Below, piece by piece: positions 15,949 through 24,756 of a stretch of DNA of 64,000 nt. The DNA comes from Piscinibacter gummiphilus (GTDB lineage: Bacteria; Pseudomonadota; Gammaproteobacteria; Burkholderiales; Burkholderiaceae_C): assembly GCF_002116905.1 (NCBI RefSeq), contig NZ_CP015118.1, positions 1,798,001 through 1,862,000 of the forward strand. The letters run 5' to 3'. Position 1 is the first letter of the stretch. Each line of letters opens with the position of its first letter. Below the pieces are notes generated by a model, which searched no databases, was not told the origin of the DNA, and saw only the letters and a program-made list of their open reading frames with translations. The translations under genes were made by a program, and so were the position numbers.

Positions 15949-16944
15949 TCAGGCCTTCTGCTGGCTCAGCCACTCCACGTAGCGCTTCGCACCCGTCGCG
16001 ACGTCGGCGAACGCGTGCTTGCAGCCGGTGGCGCGCAGGCGCGTGTCGTCGGCCTGCGTGTACGACTGGTACTTGCCCACGAGCGCGTCCGGGAACGGGA
16101 TGTACTCGATGAAGCCCTGGCTCACGAGGTCGGCCAGCGGCAGGGCCGGCGCGCCCTTGAGCGCGCGCGACGCGTTGACCACGGCCACGGCCACGTCGTT
16201 GAACGGTTGGGCGCGGCCCGTGCCGAGGTTGAAGATGCCGCTCTGGCCAGGGTTCTGCAGGAACCAGAGGTTCACGGCGACGACGTCGTCCACGTGGATG
16301 AAGTCGCGCGTGTGGCCGCCCGGGCCGTATCCGCCGTACTCACCGAACAGCTTGACCTTGCCGGTGTCGCGGAACTGGTTGAAGTGGTGGAACGCCACCG
16401 AGGCCATGCGGCCCTTGTGCTGCTCGCGCGGGCCGTACACGTTGAAGTAGCGGAAGCCCGCGACCTGCGACGTGGCCGTGGGCAACATGCGCCGCACGAC
16501 GTTGTCGAACAGCAGCTTCGAGTAGCCGTACACGTTGAGCGGCTGCTCGAAGGCGGGTTCCTCGCGGAAGGTCTCGCTGCCGCCGTAGGTGGCGGCCGAC
16601 GACGCGTACAGCAGGCGCACGCTCTGCGCCTGGCAGGCGTCGAGCAGGCCCTTGGAGCACCGGTAGTTGGTGTCCATCATGTACTTGCCGTCGTGCTCCA
16701 TCGTGTCGGAGCAGGCGCCCTGGTGCAGCACGGCGTCGACCTTGCCGAACTCGCCGCGGGCGAAGCGCCCGTAGAACTCCGAGCGGTCGAAGTAGTCGCT
16801 GAGGCGCGCGCCCAGCAGGTTGCGGTACTTCGGGCCGTCCGTCAGGTCATCGACGGCGATCACGTCGTCGATGCCGATGGCGTTCAGGCCGTGGACGAGG
16901 TTGCTGCCGATCATGCCGGCGGCGCCGGTGACAACGACTTTCAT
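15949..16944 (-). CDS. hldD: ADP-L-glycero-D-manno-heptose 6-epimerase
   Basis: 331 residues from the ATG at 16944, with GGGAG eight bases upstream. An extended-SDR Rossmann motif is at the very start (VVVTGAAGMIGSNLV), with the catalytic Tyr-Lys in YGYSKLLFDN and the substrate region FRYFNVYGPREQHKGRMASV, which is diagnostic of HldD/RfaD. It converts ADP-D-glycero-D-manno-heptose to the L-glycero form for the LPS inner core. Its ATG overlaps the TGA of rfaE1 by four bases, so kinase and epimerase are translationally coupled. It is the last gene of the long minus-strand block that starts at gyrA. Confidence 0.95.
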   Translation of the reverse strand: MKVVVTGAAGMIGSNLVHGLNAIGIDDVIAVDDLTDGPKYRNLLGARLSDYFDRSEFYGRFARGEFGKVDAVLHQGACSDTMEHDGKYMMDTNYRCSKGLLDACQAQSVRLLYASSAATYGGSETFREEPAFEQPLNVYGYSKLLFDNVVRRMLPTATSQVAGFRYFNVYGPREQHKGRMASVAFHHFNQFRDTGKVKLFGEYGGYGPGGHTRDFIHVDDVVAVNLWFLQNPGQSGIFNLGTGRAQPFNDVAVAVVNASRALKGAPALPLADLVSQGFIEYIPFPDALVGKYQSYTQADDTRLRATGCKHAFADVATGAKRYVEWLSQQKA

Positions 16945-17897
16945 GCTGAAGCTCCCGGGAACAGTTCGTCGTACGACACGGACGCCGTGCCGAACTTGCC
17001 CACCACGATGCTGCCGGCGCGGTTGGCGATGGGCATGGCCTCGCGCAGCGGCAGGCCGGCGGCCAGCATCACGGCGAGGGTGGCGATCACGGTGTCGCCG
17101 GCGCCGGTGACGTCGAACACCTCGCGTGCCTGGGCCGGCACCTGGGTGTGGCCTGCGGCATCGAAGAGCGACATGCCTTCCTCCGACCGCGTGAGCACGA
17201 GGCCCTCGAGGCCCAGTTCGACGCGCAGCTTCTCGGCGCGCTCGTGCAGGTCGGCTTCGTTGCGCCACGTGCCGATCACCTGGGCCAGTTCGGCCCGGTT
17301 CGGCGTGATGGCGGTGGCGCCGGCGTAACGCGTGTAGTCGCTGCCCTTCGGGTCGACCAGCACGGGTTTGCCGGCCGCGCGGGCCAGCTCGATCATGCGC
17401 GGGATGTGGGTGAGGCCGCCCTTGCCGTAGTCGGAGAACAGCACGGCGTCGTACCCGGGCAGCACGCGCTCGAAGTCGGCGAGCATGCCGTGCAGCACCT
17501 CGTGGTCGGGGGCGTTCTCGAAGTCGATGCGGATGAGCTGTTGCGCGCGGCCGATCACGCGCAGCTTCACGATGGTGTAGAGCTGCGGGTCGTGGCCGAG
17601 GAGGGTGGACACGCCTTCCTTCTCGAGCAGCTGCTGCAGCTTGCGGGCCGGTTCGTCGTCGCCCACCACGGTCAGCAGCGTGGCCTGCGCGCCCACGGTC
17701 TTCGTGTTGAGCGCGACGTTGGCCGCGCCGCCGAGGCGCTCCTCCTCGCGGTTGACGCGCACGACGGGCACCGGGGCCTCGGGCGAGATGCGTTCGACGG
17801 CACCAAACCAGTAGCGGTCGAGCATGGCGTCGCCGACCACCAGCACGCGGGCGGCCGCGACTCGCTCGCGAGAGACGGGATGAGCGGGATGGGTCAT
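16941..17897 (-). CDS. rfaE1: D-glycero-beta-D-manno-heptose-7-phosphate kinase (single-domain RfaE1)
   Basis: 318 residues, PfkB/ribokinase fold. The N-terminal RVLVVGDAMLDRYWFG, the sugar-binding VNREEERLGGAANVALN and the C-terminal anion hole VFDVTGAGDTVIATL are present. It phosphorylates heptose 7-phosphate at C1 in ADP-heptose synthesis. In Escherichia coli the kinase is fused to the nucleotidyltransferase as HldE; here only the kinase half is present, so the RfaE2 adenylyltransferase must be encoded elsewhere. It lies one base after lapB and overlaps hldD. Confidence 0.94.
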   Translation of the reverse strand: MTHPAHPVSRERVAAARVLVVGDAMLDRYWFGAVERISPEAPVPVVRVNREEERLGGAANVALNTKTVGAQATLLTVVGDDEPARKLQQLLEKEGVSTLLGHDPQLYTIVKLRVIGRAQQLIRIDFENAPDHEVLHGMLADFERVLPGYDAVLFSDYGKGGLTHIPRMIELARAAGKPVLVDPKGSDYTRYAGATAITPNRAELAQVIGTWRNEADLHERAEKLRVELGLEGLVLTRSEEGMSLFDAAGHTQVPAQAREVFDVTGAGDTVIATLAVMLAAGLPLREAMPIANRAGSIVVGKFGTASVSYDELFPGASA

Positions 17898-17898
17898 G

Positions 17899-19056
17899 TC
17901 AGAGGTCCTCCAGCCGCTGCGGCGGGTAGCTGTCCCAGCTCAGGCAGCCGGGGCATTGCCAGAAGTAGTGCTGGGCCTCGAAGCCGCAGGCGGCACAGCG
18001 GTAGCGCTGCAGGGGCTTGGCGGCCCGGCCCACGGCATCGGTGACGCTCTGGGTTTCCGGGGCCGTCAGCGGGGTCGATTCGGTGGTGGTCTGGCGCAGC
18101 AGCGCCTGGGCCGCGGACAGCGTGGGCTGTTCCTGCAGGTGGCGGAACAGGCGGCCGCGCTGCGCTTCCGGGGCGGGGTCGAGCATCGAGATGGCGGCCA
18201 GCAGGTCCATCGTGGGCGCGCGGCCGTACAGCTCGCGCAGGCGCTCGAGGGCCTGGGCCTGCTGGCCGGCGGCGATGGCGCTCGTGGCGTAGTCGCGGGC
18301 GACGAGGTTGAACGCCATGGGCTGCACCACCAGCAGTTCGGACCAGGCCGACAGCGCCGCCGCGTGGTCGCCGCGCTTGGCGGCGCGCTGGCCGGTCAGG
18401 GCGAGCGGTCGGGCGAGGTGGGGGGCGGCCAGGCGGGCGTGGCGCAGCGCGGTGTCGCCGTCCTCGGCGTGCTGGCCGGCGTCGGCCTCCAGCGCCAGTT
18501 CGCACCAGTAGTGCGCGATGCGGTTCGAGAACGACCCGGTGCCGCTGCGCTCGAGCTTCTGGGCCACCTCGACGGCGGCCCGCCACGCGCGCGAACGCTC
18601 GTGCAGCGTGAGCAGCGCGAGGCGCGCCTCGGTGTCGAAGGCACTGCCGTCGAGCGCCTGGTAGGCCTGCTCGGCGCGGTCGAACAGGCCCGCCTTCATG
18701 AAGTCCTGGGCGAGCGCGTACTGGGCGCGGTCGCGGTCGGCCTGGGCGAGGTCGGCACGGCCCAGCAGGTGCTCGTGCACCCGCACCGCGCGCTCGTACT
18801 CGCCGCGGCGGCGGAACAGGTTGCCGAGGGCGAAGTGCAGCTCGGTGGTGTCGGGGTCGTGCTGGACGGCCTCGATGAACGCGTCGATGGCTTTGTCCTG
18901 CTGTTCGTTGAGCAGCAGGTTCAGGCCCTTGAAATAGGCCTTCGGCGATTCATGCTGCTCGCGTTTCCACTGGCGCAGGTCGAGGCGGGAGGCCAGCCAG
19001 CCGAGCGCGAACGCGAAGGGCAGGCCGAGGAGAATCCACTGGAGGTCAAACGCCAT
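17899..19056 (-). CDS. lapB: LPS assembly protein LapB (YciM), tetratricopeptide protein
   Basis: 385 residues, close to the 389 of the Escherichia coli protein. The N-terminal transmembrane anchor (LQWILLGLPFAFALGWLAS) is followed by about nine TPR-like repeats (LNLLLNEQQDKAIDAFIEAV onward). A C-terminal rubredoxin-like zinc knuckle has two CxxC pairs (YRCAACGFEAQHYFWQCPGC). LapB works with FtsH to tune LpxC and so LPS synthesis. Here it sits directly between lapA (11-base overlap) and the heptose genes, so LPS control and LPS core synthesis share an operon. Confidence 0.94.
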   Translation of the reverse strand: MAFDLQWILLGLPFAFALGWLASRLDLRQWKREQHESPKAYFKGLNLLLNEQQDKAIDAFIEAVQHDPDTTELHFALGNLFRRRGEYERAVRVHEHLLGRADLAQADRDRAQYALAQDFMKAGLFDRAEQAYQALDGSAFDTEARLALLTLHERSRAWRAAVEVAQKLERSGTGSFSNRIAHYWCELALEADAGQHAEDGDTALRHARLAAPHLARPLALTGQRAAKRGDHAAALSAWSELLVVQPMAFNLVARDYATSAIAAGQQAQALERLRELYGRAPTMDLLAAISMLDPAPEAQRGRLFRHLQEQPTLSAAQALLRQTTTESTPLTAPETQSVTDAVGRAAKPLQRYRCAACGFEAQHYFWQCPGCLSWDSYPPQRLEDL

Positions 19057-19366
19057 GGCGTGGGGGATCGGTGTCGAGCGGTGGCGGGATGTCGGCGGGA
19101 GCGGCGGCCCGCGTCAGGTCGTCCTCGGCCTCGACGGCGGCCTGGTGACGCTTGGCCACGCGCCGGTGGCGCCACCAGCTGGGCGCCATCGCGAGGCCGC
19201 CCACGAGGCAGCCGAGCGTGAACGCCGCGAGCACGATGAACACCATCGGCGCGCGCCACTCATGGCTGAAGAACCAGCGGATGCCGGCTTCGTGCTGGTT
19301 GTTCAGCGCGAACGCGAACAGCGTGAAGAAGAGGGCGGCTCGAATGAGCCAGACAAGAATTCGCAT
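19046..19366 (-). CDS. lapA: LapA domain-containing membrane protein
   Basis: 106 residues. Two hydrophobic segments (about 5-22 and 42-64) bracket an NNQHEAGIRWFF motif typical of LapA (DUF1049), followed by a basic/acidic cytoplasmic tail likely to form a coiled coil. It partners LapB in LPS assembly control and overlaps lapB by 11 bases. It is separated from ihfB by 72 bases that contain a 7-bp hairpin at 19415-19432. Confidence 0.88.
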   Translation of the reverse strand: MRILVWLIRAALFFTLFAFALNNQHEAGIRWFFSHEWRAPMVFIVLAAFTLGCLVGGLAMAPSWWRHRRVAKRHQAAVEAEDDLTRAAAPADIPPPLDTDPPRHGV

Positions 19367-19414
19367 CGCAACTCCCGGAGCGATTCTAGGTCGAACACGA
19401 CCTGCACGATGGCG

Positions 19415-19432
19415 TGGTGACTCGGGTCACCA
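19415..19432. other. Perfect hairpin between ihfB and lapA
   Basis: TGGTGAC and GTCACCA form a 7-bp stem around TCGG. No T-tract follows on either strand, so it is not a standard terminator. It could be an RNA-stability or processing element between the S1/IHF genes and the lap genes. Confidence 0.35.
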
Positions 19433-19438
19433 GCGACG

Positions 19439-19834
19439 TCAGGCGTCCTGCGGATCGATGGACGACTTCGGGGGGGAGATGACGAGGACGTCGTCGGCCG
19501 GCGTGGCGGCGGGGACGGCGCTCGGGGCGGCAGGCGTTGCACCTTCCACCGGCACCTGGGCATCGACGGCTTCGCGAAGCGCCTTGCCCGGCTTGAAATG
19601 AGGAACGAGCTTCTCGGGGATCACCACCTGCTCGCCGGAACGGGGATTGCGCCCCATGCGCGGCGGTCGGCGGTTGATCGAGAAGCTGCCGAACCCGCGG
19701 ATCTCGATGCGATGCCCGCGCGCAAGCGCGTCGGACATCGCGTCCAGGATGGTCTTGACGGCGAACTCGGTGTCGCGATGGGTCAGCTGGCTGAATTGTT
19801 CAGCCAATTGGGTCACGAGGTCGGATCGAGTCAT
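19439..19834 (-). CDS. ihfB: Integration host factor subunit beta, with long C-terminal extension
   Basis: 131 residues. The first 92 or so are a standard IHF-beta/HU fold (MTRSDLVTQLAEQFSQLTHRD, then IEIRGFGSFSINRRPPRMGRNPRSGE with the DNA-bending beta arm and its proline, then FKPGKALRE). IHF beta is usually about 94-105 residues. Here a further 35 or so residues rich in Ala, Pro and Val run to the end, with low-complexity character. It binds and sharply bends DNA as a dimer with IHF alpha, supporting sigma-54 promoters such as the glnA one in this window. It lies just downstream of rpsA, the classic rpsA-ihfB order. Confidence 0.93.
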   Translation of the reverse strand: MTRSDLVTQLAEQFSQLTHRDTEFAVKTILDAMSDALARGHRIEIRGFGSFSINRRPPRMGRNPRSGEQVVIPEKLVPHFKPGKALREAVDAQVPVEGATPAAPSAVPAATPADDVLVISPPKSSIDPQDA

Positions 19835-19881
19835 TCAGTCCTGCTGAGGGTTCCCGGGGTTCGGCGACAGAGCGACGGCGA

Positions 19882-21600
19882 TCAGCCGTTGTTCTGGTTG
19901 TCGAGCTTGGCACGCAGCAGCGCGCCGAGGCTCGTGGTACCGGCGTTCTCACGTTCGCTGGTGGCCGACAGGCGCTGCATGGCTTCCTGCTGGTCGACGT
20001 TGTCCTTGGCCTTGATCGACAGCTGGATCGAACGCGTCTTGCGGTCGACGTTGATGATCATGGCGTTGACTTCGTCGCCTTCCTTCAGCACGTTGCGGGC
20101 GTCTTCGACGCGGTCACGGCTGATTTCCGAGGCGCGGAGGTAACCCGTCACGTCGGCGTTCAGCTCGATCTCGGCGCCACGGGCGTCCACGGTCTTGACC
20201 TTGCCGGTCACGGTCTGGCCACGGTCGTTGACCGAGGTGTAGGACGTGAACGGATCGGAGTCCAGCTGCTTGATGCCCAGCGAGATGCGCTCGCGCTCGA
20301 CGTCGACGGCCAGAACCACGGCTTCGACTTCCTGGCCCTTCTTGTAGTTGCGAACGGCCGTTTCGCCCGGCTCGTGCCACGACAGGTCGGACAGGTGCAC
20401 CAGGCCGTCGATGCCAGCCGACAGGCCGACGAACACGCCGAAGTCGGTGATGGACTTGACCGGGCCCTTGACGCGATCGCCGCGCTGGACCGTGCCCGAG
20501 AATTCTTCCCACGGGTTGGTCTTGCACTGCTTCATGCCGAGGCTGATGCGGCGCTTGTCTTCGTCGATCTCGAGGACCATGACTTCGACTTCGTCGCCCA
20601 GGGACACGATCTTGTTCGGAGCGACGTTCTTGTTCGTCCAGTCCATTTCCGAGACGTGCACCAGGCCTTCGATGCCCGGCTCGATCTCGACGAACGCGCC
20701 GTAGTCGGCGATGTTCGTGATCTTGCCGAACAGGCGGGTGCTGTTCGGGTAGCGGCGCGACACACCGTGCCACGGATCGTCACCCAGCTGCTTGATGCCC
20801 AGCGAGACGCGGTTCTTCTCGGCGTCGAACTTGAGGACCTTGGCTTGCAGCTCTTGACCGACCTGAACGACTTCGCTCGGGTGGCGGACACGGCGCCAGG
20901 CCATGTCGGTGATGTGCAGCAGGCCGTCGATGCCGCCGAGGTCCACGAACGCACCGTATTCGGTGATGTTCTTGACCACGCCGTTGACGATGGCGCCTTC
21001 GGACAGGGTGCTCAGCAGCTTGCTGCGCTCTTCGCCCATCGAGGCTTCGACCACGGCACGGCGCGACAGCACGACGTTGTTGCGCTTGCGGTCGAGCTTG
21101 ATGACCTTGAACTCCATGGTCTTGCCTTCGAACGGGCTCATGTCCTTGACAGGGCGCGTGTCGAGCAGGGAACCGGGGAGGAAGGCGCGGATGCCGTTCA
21201 CGAGGACCGTCAGGCCACCCTTGACCTTGCCGTTGACCGTGCCGCTGACGAATTCGCCGGATTCCAGCGAGTTCTCGAGCGACAGCCACGAGGCGAGGCG
21301 CTTGGCCTTGTCGCGCGACAGGATGGTGTCGCCGTAGCCGTTCTCGACGGCATCGATGGCGACGGAGACGAAGTCACCGACCTGGACTTCGAGCTCGCCT
21401 TGGTCGTTCTTGAATTCTTCGATGGGCACGTAGGCTTCGGACTTGAGGCCTGCGTTCACGACGACGAAGTTGTGTTCGACTCGGACGACTTCCGCGGTGA
21501 TGACTTCACCGGTGCGCATCTCCGACTTGTTCAGAGATTCTTCGAACAGGGCGGCAAAGGATTCCATTCCTTCGGCGGCGGCGTTTTGGGTTTGGGGCAT
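19882..21600 (-). CDS. rpsA: 30S ribosomal protein S1
   Basis: 572 residues, normal for betaproteobacteria. Six S1 (OB-fold) repeats are visible in order, beginning TGEVITAEVVRVEHNFVVVNAGLKSE and including GIDGLLHITDMAWRR, GIEGLVHVSEMDW and GIDGLVHLSDLSW. It binds mRNA and unfolds it on the 30S subunit. The start at 21600 fits the family's N-terminus (ESFAALFEESL begins 12 residues in). The upstream sequence has no strong Shine-Dalgarno element, which is usual for this autoregulated gene. A 144-base gap with a small hairpin separates it from the aroA-cmk gene upstream. Confidence 0.97.
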   Translation of the reverse strand: MPQTQNAAAEGMESFAALFEESLNKSEMRTGEVITAEVVRVEHNFVVVNAGLKSEAYVPIEEFKNDQGELEVQVGDFVSVAIDAVENGYGDTILSRDKAKRLASWLSLENSLESGEFVSGTVNGKVKGGLTVLVNGIRAFLPGSLLDTRPVKDMSPFEGKTMEFKVIKLDRKRNNVVLSRRAVVEASMGEERSKLLSTLSEGAIVNGVVKNITEYGAFVDLGGIDGLLHITDMAWRRVRHPSEVVQVGQELQAKVLKFDAEKNRVSLGIKQLGDDPWHGVSRRYPNSTRLFGKITNIADYGAFVEIEPGIEGLVHVSEMDWTNKNVAPNKIVSLGDEVEVMVLEIDEDKRRISLGMKQCKTNPWEEFSGTVQRGDRVKGPVKSITDFGVFVGLSAGIDGLVHLSDLSWHEPGETAVRNYKKGQEVEAVVLAVDVERERISLGIKQLDSDPFTSYTSVNDRGQTVTGKVKTVDARGAEIELNADVTGYLRASEISRDRVEDARNVLKEGDEVNAMIINVDRKTRSIQLSIKAKDNVDQQEAMQRLSATSERENAGTTSLGALLRAKLDNQNNG

Positions 21601-21718
21601 GGGGGACGATCCAGTTGCAGCTTGCGCTGCGGGTTAGGTTGGACATTCCGTCGCCCCGGTGCGCATGAAGCGCGAGGAGGGAGGGCGACGGGACGAACGT
21701 TGGAATTCGGGGTGGACG

Positions 21719-21736
21719 GGGCCTTTTTCAAGGCCC
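21719..21736. other. Hairpin in the aroA/cmk - rpsA gap
   Basis: GGGCCTT and AAGGCCC form a 7-bp stem with loop TTTC, nine bases after the aroA/cmk stop on the minus strand. There is no T-run downstream on that strand, so at most it would attenuate or be a processing site before rpsA. Confidence 0.35.
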
Positions 21737-21744
21737 GCGGCAAC

Positions 21745-23757
21745 TCAGAACGCCTGCTTTGCTTCCCACCACTCCAGCACCTGGGCGACACATTGGTCGA
21801 CCGTGAGCTGGGAGTTGTCGAAGAGCTTGGCATCTTCGGCCGGCTTGAGAGGCGCGACGGTGCGGGACTGGTCTCGCAGGTCGCGCGCTTCCAGATCGGC
21901 ACGCAGACTGTCGATATTAGCCGGAATTCCCTTAGAAATCAATTGCTTATGCCGGCGCTCGGCCCGCACGGCGGCGCTGGCTGTGACGAACACCTTCAGG
22001 TCGGCGCCGGGGAAGATCACCGTGCCCATGTCGCGGCCGTCGGCCACGAGGCCCGGCACCCGGCGGTGGGACAACTGCAGCGCCTTGAGGGCGTCGCGCA
22101 CGCTCGGGAAGGTGGACACGCGGGACGCCATGGCGCCCACGTGCTCCTGGCGCAGGTCGTCGCTCACTTCCACGCCCGCCAGCCAGATCTGGTGGCCGGT
22201 GAACTTCAGCTGCAGGCCGGCGGCCACGCGGGCGAGGCCCGCCTCGTCGGTGTCGGTCACCCCGGCCTGCATCGCAGCCAGGGCGGTGGCGCGGTACAGC
22301 GCACCCGAGTCGAGGAAGTGGTAGCCGAGGGCGATGGCCACGGCGCTCGCGAGCGTGCCCTTGCCGGAGGCGGTGGGGCCGTCGATGGTGAGCACCGGCA
22401 CGTCGGCCGAGTCAGCCTCGACCACGTCGAACAGGGCCTCGAAGTAGTCCGGGAAGGTCTTGCCCACGCAGCGCGGGTCGAGGATGCGCACCGGCACGTG
22501 GCCCGCGGGGCGGGCCAGCGGGTTGAACGCCGCCAGCGAGAAGCACATCGCGATGCGGTGGTCGTCGTAGGTGTGGATGGACGCGGCCGACCAGCGCTCG
22601 GGTGCGGCCACCTCGATGAAGTCGGCACCCTCGACCACCCGGGCGCCCAGCTTGCGCAGCTCGGTGGCCATGGCCGCGATGCGGTCGGTTTCCTTGACGC
22701 GCCAGCTGGCGATGTTGGTCAGGCGGGTGGTGCCTTCGGCGAACAGCGCCATGACGGCCAGCGTCATCGCGGCGTCGGGGATGTGGTTGCAGTCGAGGTC
22801 GATGGCCTTCAGCGGCCAGGCGCCGCGGCGCACCTCGAGCCAGCCGGGGCCGCTGGTCACGTCGGCGCCCATCGCGCGGGCGGCGTCGACGAAGCGGATG
22901 TCGCCCTGGATGGAGTCGTCGCCCACGCCCTCGATGCGCACCGCGCGGCCGCCGTGGGCCGCGATGGCACCCAGCGCGACGAAGTACGAGGCGGACGAGG
23001 CGTCGCCTTCCACGTGGATGTCGCCGGGCGAGCGGTACCGGCTGCCCTGGGGGATCGTGAAACGGGCCCAGCCGTCGCGCCGCACCAGGATGCCGAAGCG
23101 GGCCAGCAGGTTCAGCGTGATCTCGATGTAGGGCTTGGACGTCAGTTCGCCCTCGACCTCGATGGTCACGGGGCCGGCGTCGGAGACGAGCGGCAGGCCC
23201 AGCAGCAGCGCGGTGAGGAACTGGCTGGAGACGTCGCCGCGCACGCGGATGGGGGCGGACGTGTCGAGCGGGGCCGAACCCGGGCGCAGGCGCAGCGGCG
23301 GGTAGCCCTCGTTGCCCAGGTAGTCGATGGGGCAGCCGAGCTGGCGCAGCGCATCGACGAGGTCGCCGATGGGGCGCTCGTGCATGCGCGGGATGCCCTT
23401 CAGCTCGAACGTGCCCTGCTGCGTGGCGGCCAGCACGGCCAGCGCCGCGGTGAGCGGCCGCATCGCGGTGCCGGCGTTGCCGAGGAACAGGTCGGCGGTC
23501 TTCGTGGACAGCTGGCCACCGAGGCCCGTGATGTGCCAGTCGGGTCCCTGGGCCGCGACGCCGCAGCCCAGCGCCCGCAGCGCGTCGAGCATCACGCGGG
23601 TGTCGTCGGAGTCGAGCAGGTCGCGCACGACGGTCGTGCCCTCGCTCAGCCCCGCGAGCAGCAGCACGCGGTTCGAGATGCTCTTGGAGCCGGGCAGGCG
23701 GACCGTGCCCCGGGCGGCGCGCAGCGGGGGGACGGTCAGGAAGGGGATCGAGAACAT
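21745..23757 (-). CDS. aroA-cmk: Fused 3-phosphoshikimate 1-carboxyvinyltransferase and cytidylate kinase
   Basis: 670 residues from the ATG at 23757. Residues 1 to about 445 are EPSP synthase: LPGSKSISNRVLLLAGLSEG, the phosphoenolpyruvate motif LGNAGTAMRPLTAAL and RVKETDRIAAMATELRKLG. From about 452 a complete cytidylate kinase follows, with P-loop DGPTASGKGT (about 458) and RDMGTVIFPGA. The two halves make EPSP for chorismate and phosphorylate CMP/dCMP. The genes are separate neighbours in many bacteria; the in-frame fusion is known in some Burkholderiales. No stop or frameshift is seen at the junction. It lies between tyrA and rpsA in the same direction. No clear ribosome binding site precedes the start. 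Confidence 0.94.
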   Translation of the reverse strand: MFSIPFLTVPPLRAARGTVRLPGSKSISNRVLLLAGLSEGTTVVRDLLDSDDTRVMLDALRALGCGVAAQGPDWHITGLGGQLSTKTADLFLGNAGTAMRPLTAALAVLAATQQGTFELKGIPRMHERPIGDLVDALRQLGCPIDYLGNEGYPPLRLRPGSAPLDTSAPIRVRGDVSSQFLTALLLGLPLVSDAGPVTIEVEGELTSKPYIEITLNLLARFGILVRRDGWARFTIPQGSRYRSPGDIHVEGDASSASYFVALGAIAAHGGRAVRIEGVGDDSIQGDIRFVDAARAMGADVTSGPGWLEVRRGAWPLKAIDLDCNHIPDAAMTLAVMALFAEGTTRLTNIASWRVKETDRIAAMATELRKLGARVVEGADFIEVAAPERWSAASIHTYDDHRIAMCFSLAAFNPLARPAGHVPVRILDPRCVGKTFPDYFEALFDVVEADSADVPVLTIDGPTASGKGTLASAVAIALGYHFLDSGALYRATALAAMQAGVTDTDEAGLARVAAGLQLKFTGHQIWLAGVEVSDDLRQEHVGAMASRVSTFPSVRDALKALQLSHRRVPGLVADGRDMGTVIFPGADLKVFVTASAAVRAERRHKQLISKGIPANIDSLRADLEARDLRDQSRTVAPLKPAEDAKLFDNSQLTVDQCVAQVLEWWEAKQAF

Positions 23758-23815
23758 GGCGGCGCGTTCGACGAGCGAAGAGGAATGAGGGGGCGGGCCG
23801 TGCGGCTCGCCCCGG

Positions 23816-24700
23816 TCAGCGGCCGGAGCCGGGTTTGGTGGCACCCATCTGCCAGTTGGCACGGGCTTCCGAGGCGTTGCGGATCAGGTCCTCGAGCGCC
23901 TCGACGTTGCCGGACTTCATCACGTGTTCCATCGCGTCGAGCGTGTGCCGGAAGCGCATGGACTGCTTCAGGATCTCCTCGCGGTTGGCCATCAGCACGT
24001 CGCGCCACATTTCCGGGTCGCTGGCGGCGATGCGGGTGAAGTCGCGGAAGCCGGGGCCCGCGAGCGACAGGAAGTCGCGGCCGGCCGGCTGCTTGGCCAC
24101 CGAGCTGAAGAACGCGAACGCGAGCATGTGCGGCAGGTGGCTCACGGCGGCGAAGGCGGCGTCGTGGTTCTCCGGCGTCATGCGCAGCACCTGCGAGCCG
24201 ATGGCCGACCACACGTCGGTGGCCTTCTGCACCAGGTCCGGGTCAGTCTGGGGCAGCGGCGTGATGATGACCTGGCGGCCGGCGTAGAGCGAGGCGTCGG
24301 CATGGGCCACGCCCGACACTTCCTTGCCGGCGATGGGGTGGGCCGGCACGAACGAGCCGACACGGTCCTTCAGCACGCGGCGGGCCGCGTCGACCACGTC
24401 GCGCTTCGTGGAGCCGACGTCCATGAACAGCACGCCGGGTTCGACGAGGTGTCGGATGGCGCGGAAGGTGGCCTCGCTGGCGGACACCGGCACCGACATC
24501 AGCACGATGTCGGAGCCCGACACGGCGAGCAGCGCCGATTCGGCGGTGTCGTCGATCACGCCGAGCTTCTTCGCCTTCTCGGTGGTGGACGGCGACTTGC
24601 TGTAGCCGATGACCCGCTTGACCAGGCCGGCGCGCTTCAGTGCGAGCGCGAACGAACCGCCCATGAGGCCGCAACCGATCACGCCAAGCTGGTTGAACAT
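23816..24700 (-). CDS. tyrA: Prephenate dehydrogenase
   Basis: 294 residues from the ATG at 24700. The NAD motif GVIGCGLMGGSFALALK is at the start, with the active-site region HPIAGKEVSGV near 125 and the helical dimer domain with SHLPHMLAFAFF. It oxidatively decarboxylates prephenate to 4-hydroxyphenylpyruvate in tyrosine synthesis. There is no chorismate mutase domain or C-terminal ACT domain, so the mutase activity must come from PheA encoded just upstream. Minus-strand order serC - pheA - tyrA - aroA/cmk. Confidence 0.94.
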   Translation of the reverse strand: MFNQLGVIGCGLMGGSFALALKRAGLVKRVIGYSKSPSTTEKAKKLGVIDDTAESALLAVSGSDIVLMSVPVSASEATFRAIRHLVEPGVLFMDVGSTKRDVVDAARRVLKDRVGSFVPAHPIAGKEVSGVAHADASLYAGRQVIITPLPQTDPDLVQKATDVWSAIGSQVLRMTPENHDAAFAAVSHLPHMLAFAFFSSVAKQPAGRDFLSLAGPGFRDFTRIAASDPEMWRDVLMANREEILKQSMRFRHTLDAMEHVMKSGNVEALEDLIRNASEARANWQMGATKPGSGR

Positions 24701-24756
24701 GGTGCGGTCGCTCTCCGGGGGGGTTGGCGGAAGGGGTTGGGGCTTGGTGCGACGGA

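Noticed and set aside
20374..24039. A 1221-codon open frame on the plus strand opposite rpsA, aroA/cmk and part of tyrA
   Set aside because: It is antisense to three certain genes. Its composition (runs of Val, Ala, Gly, His, Arg, Glu) is the usual shadow of high-GC codon bias. No motif and no plausible start.
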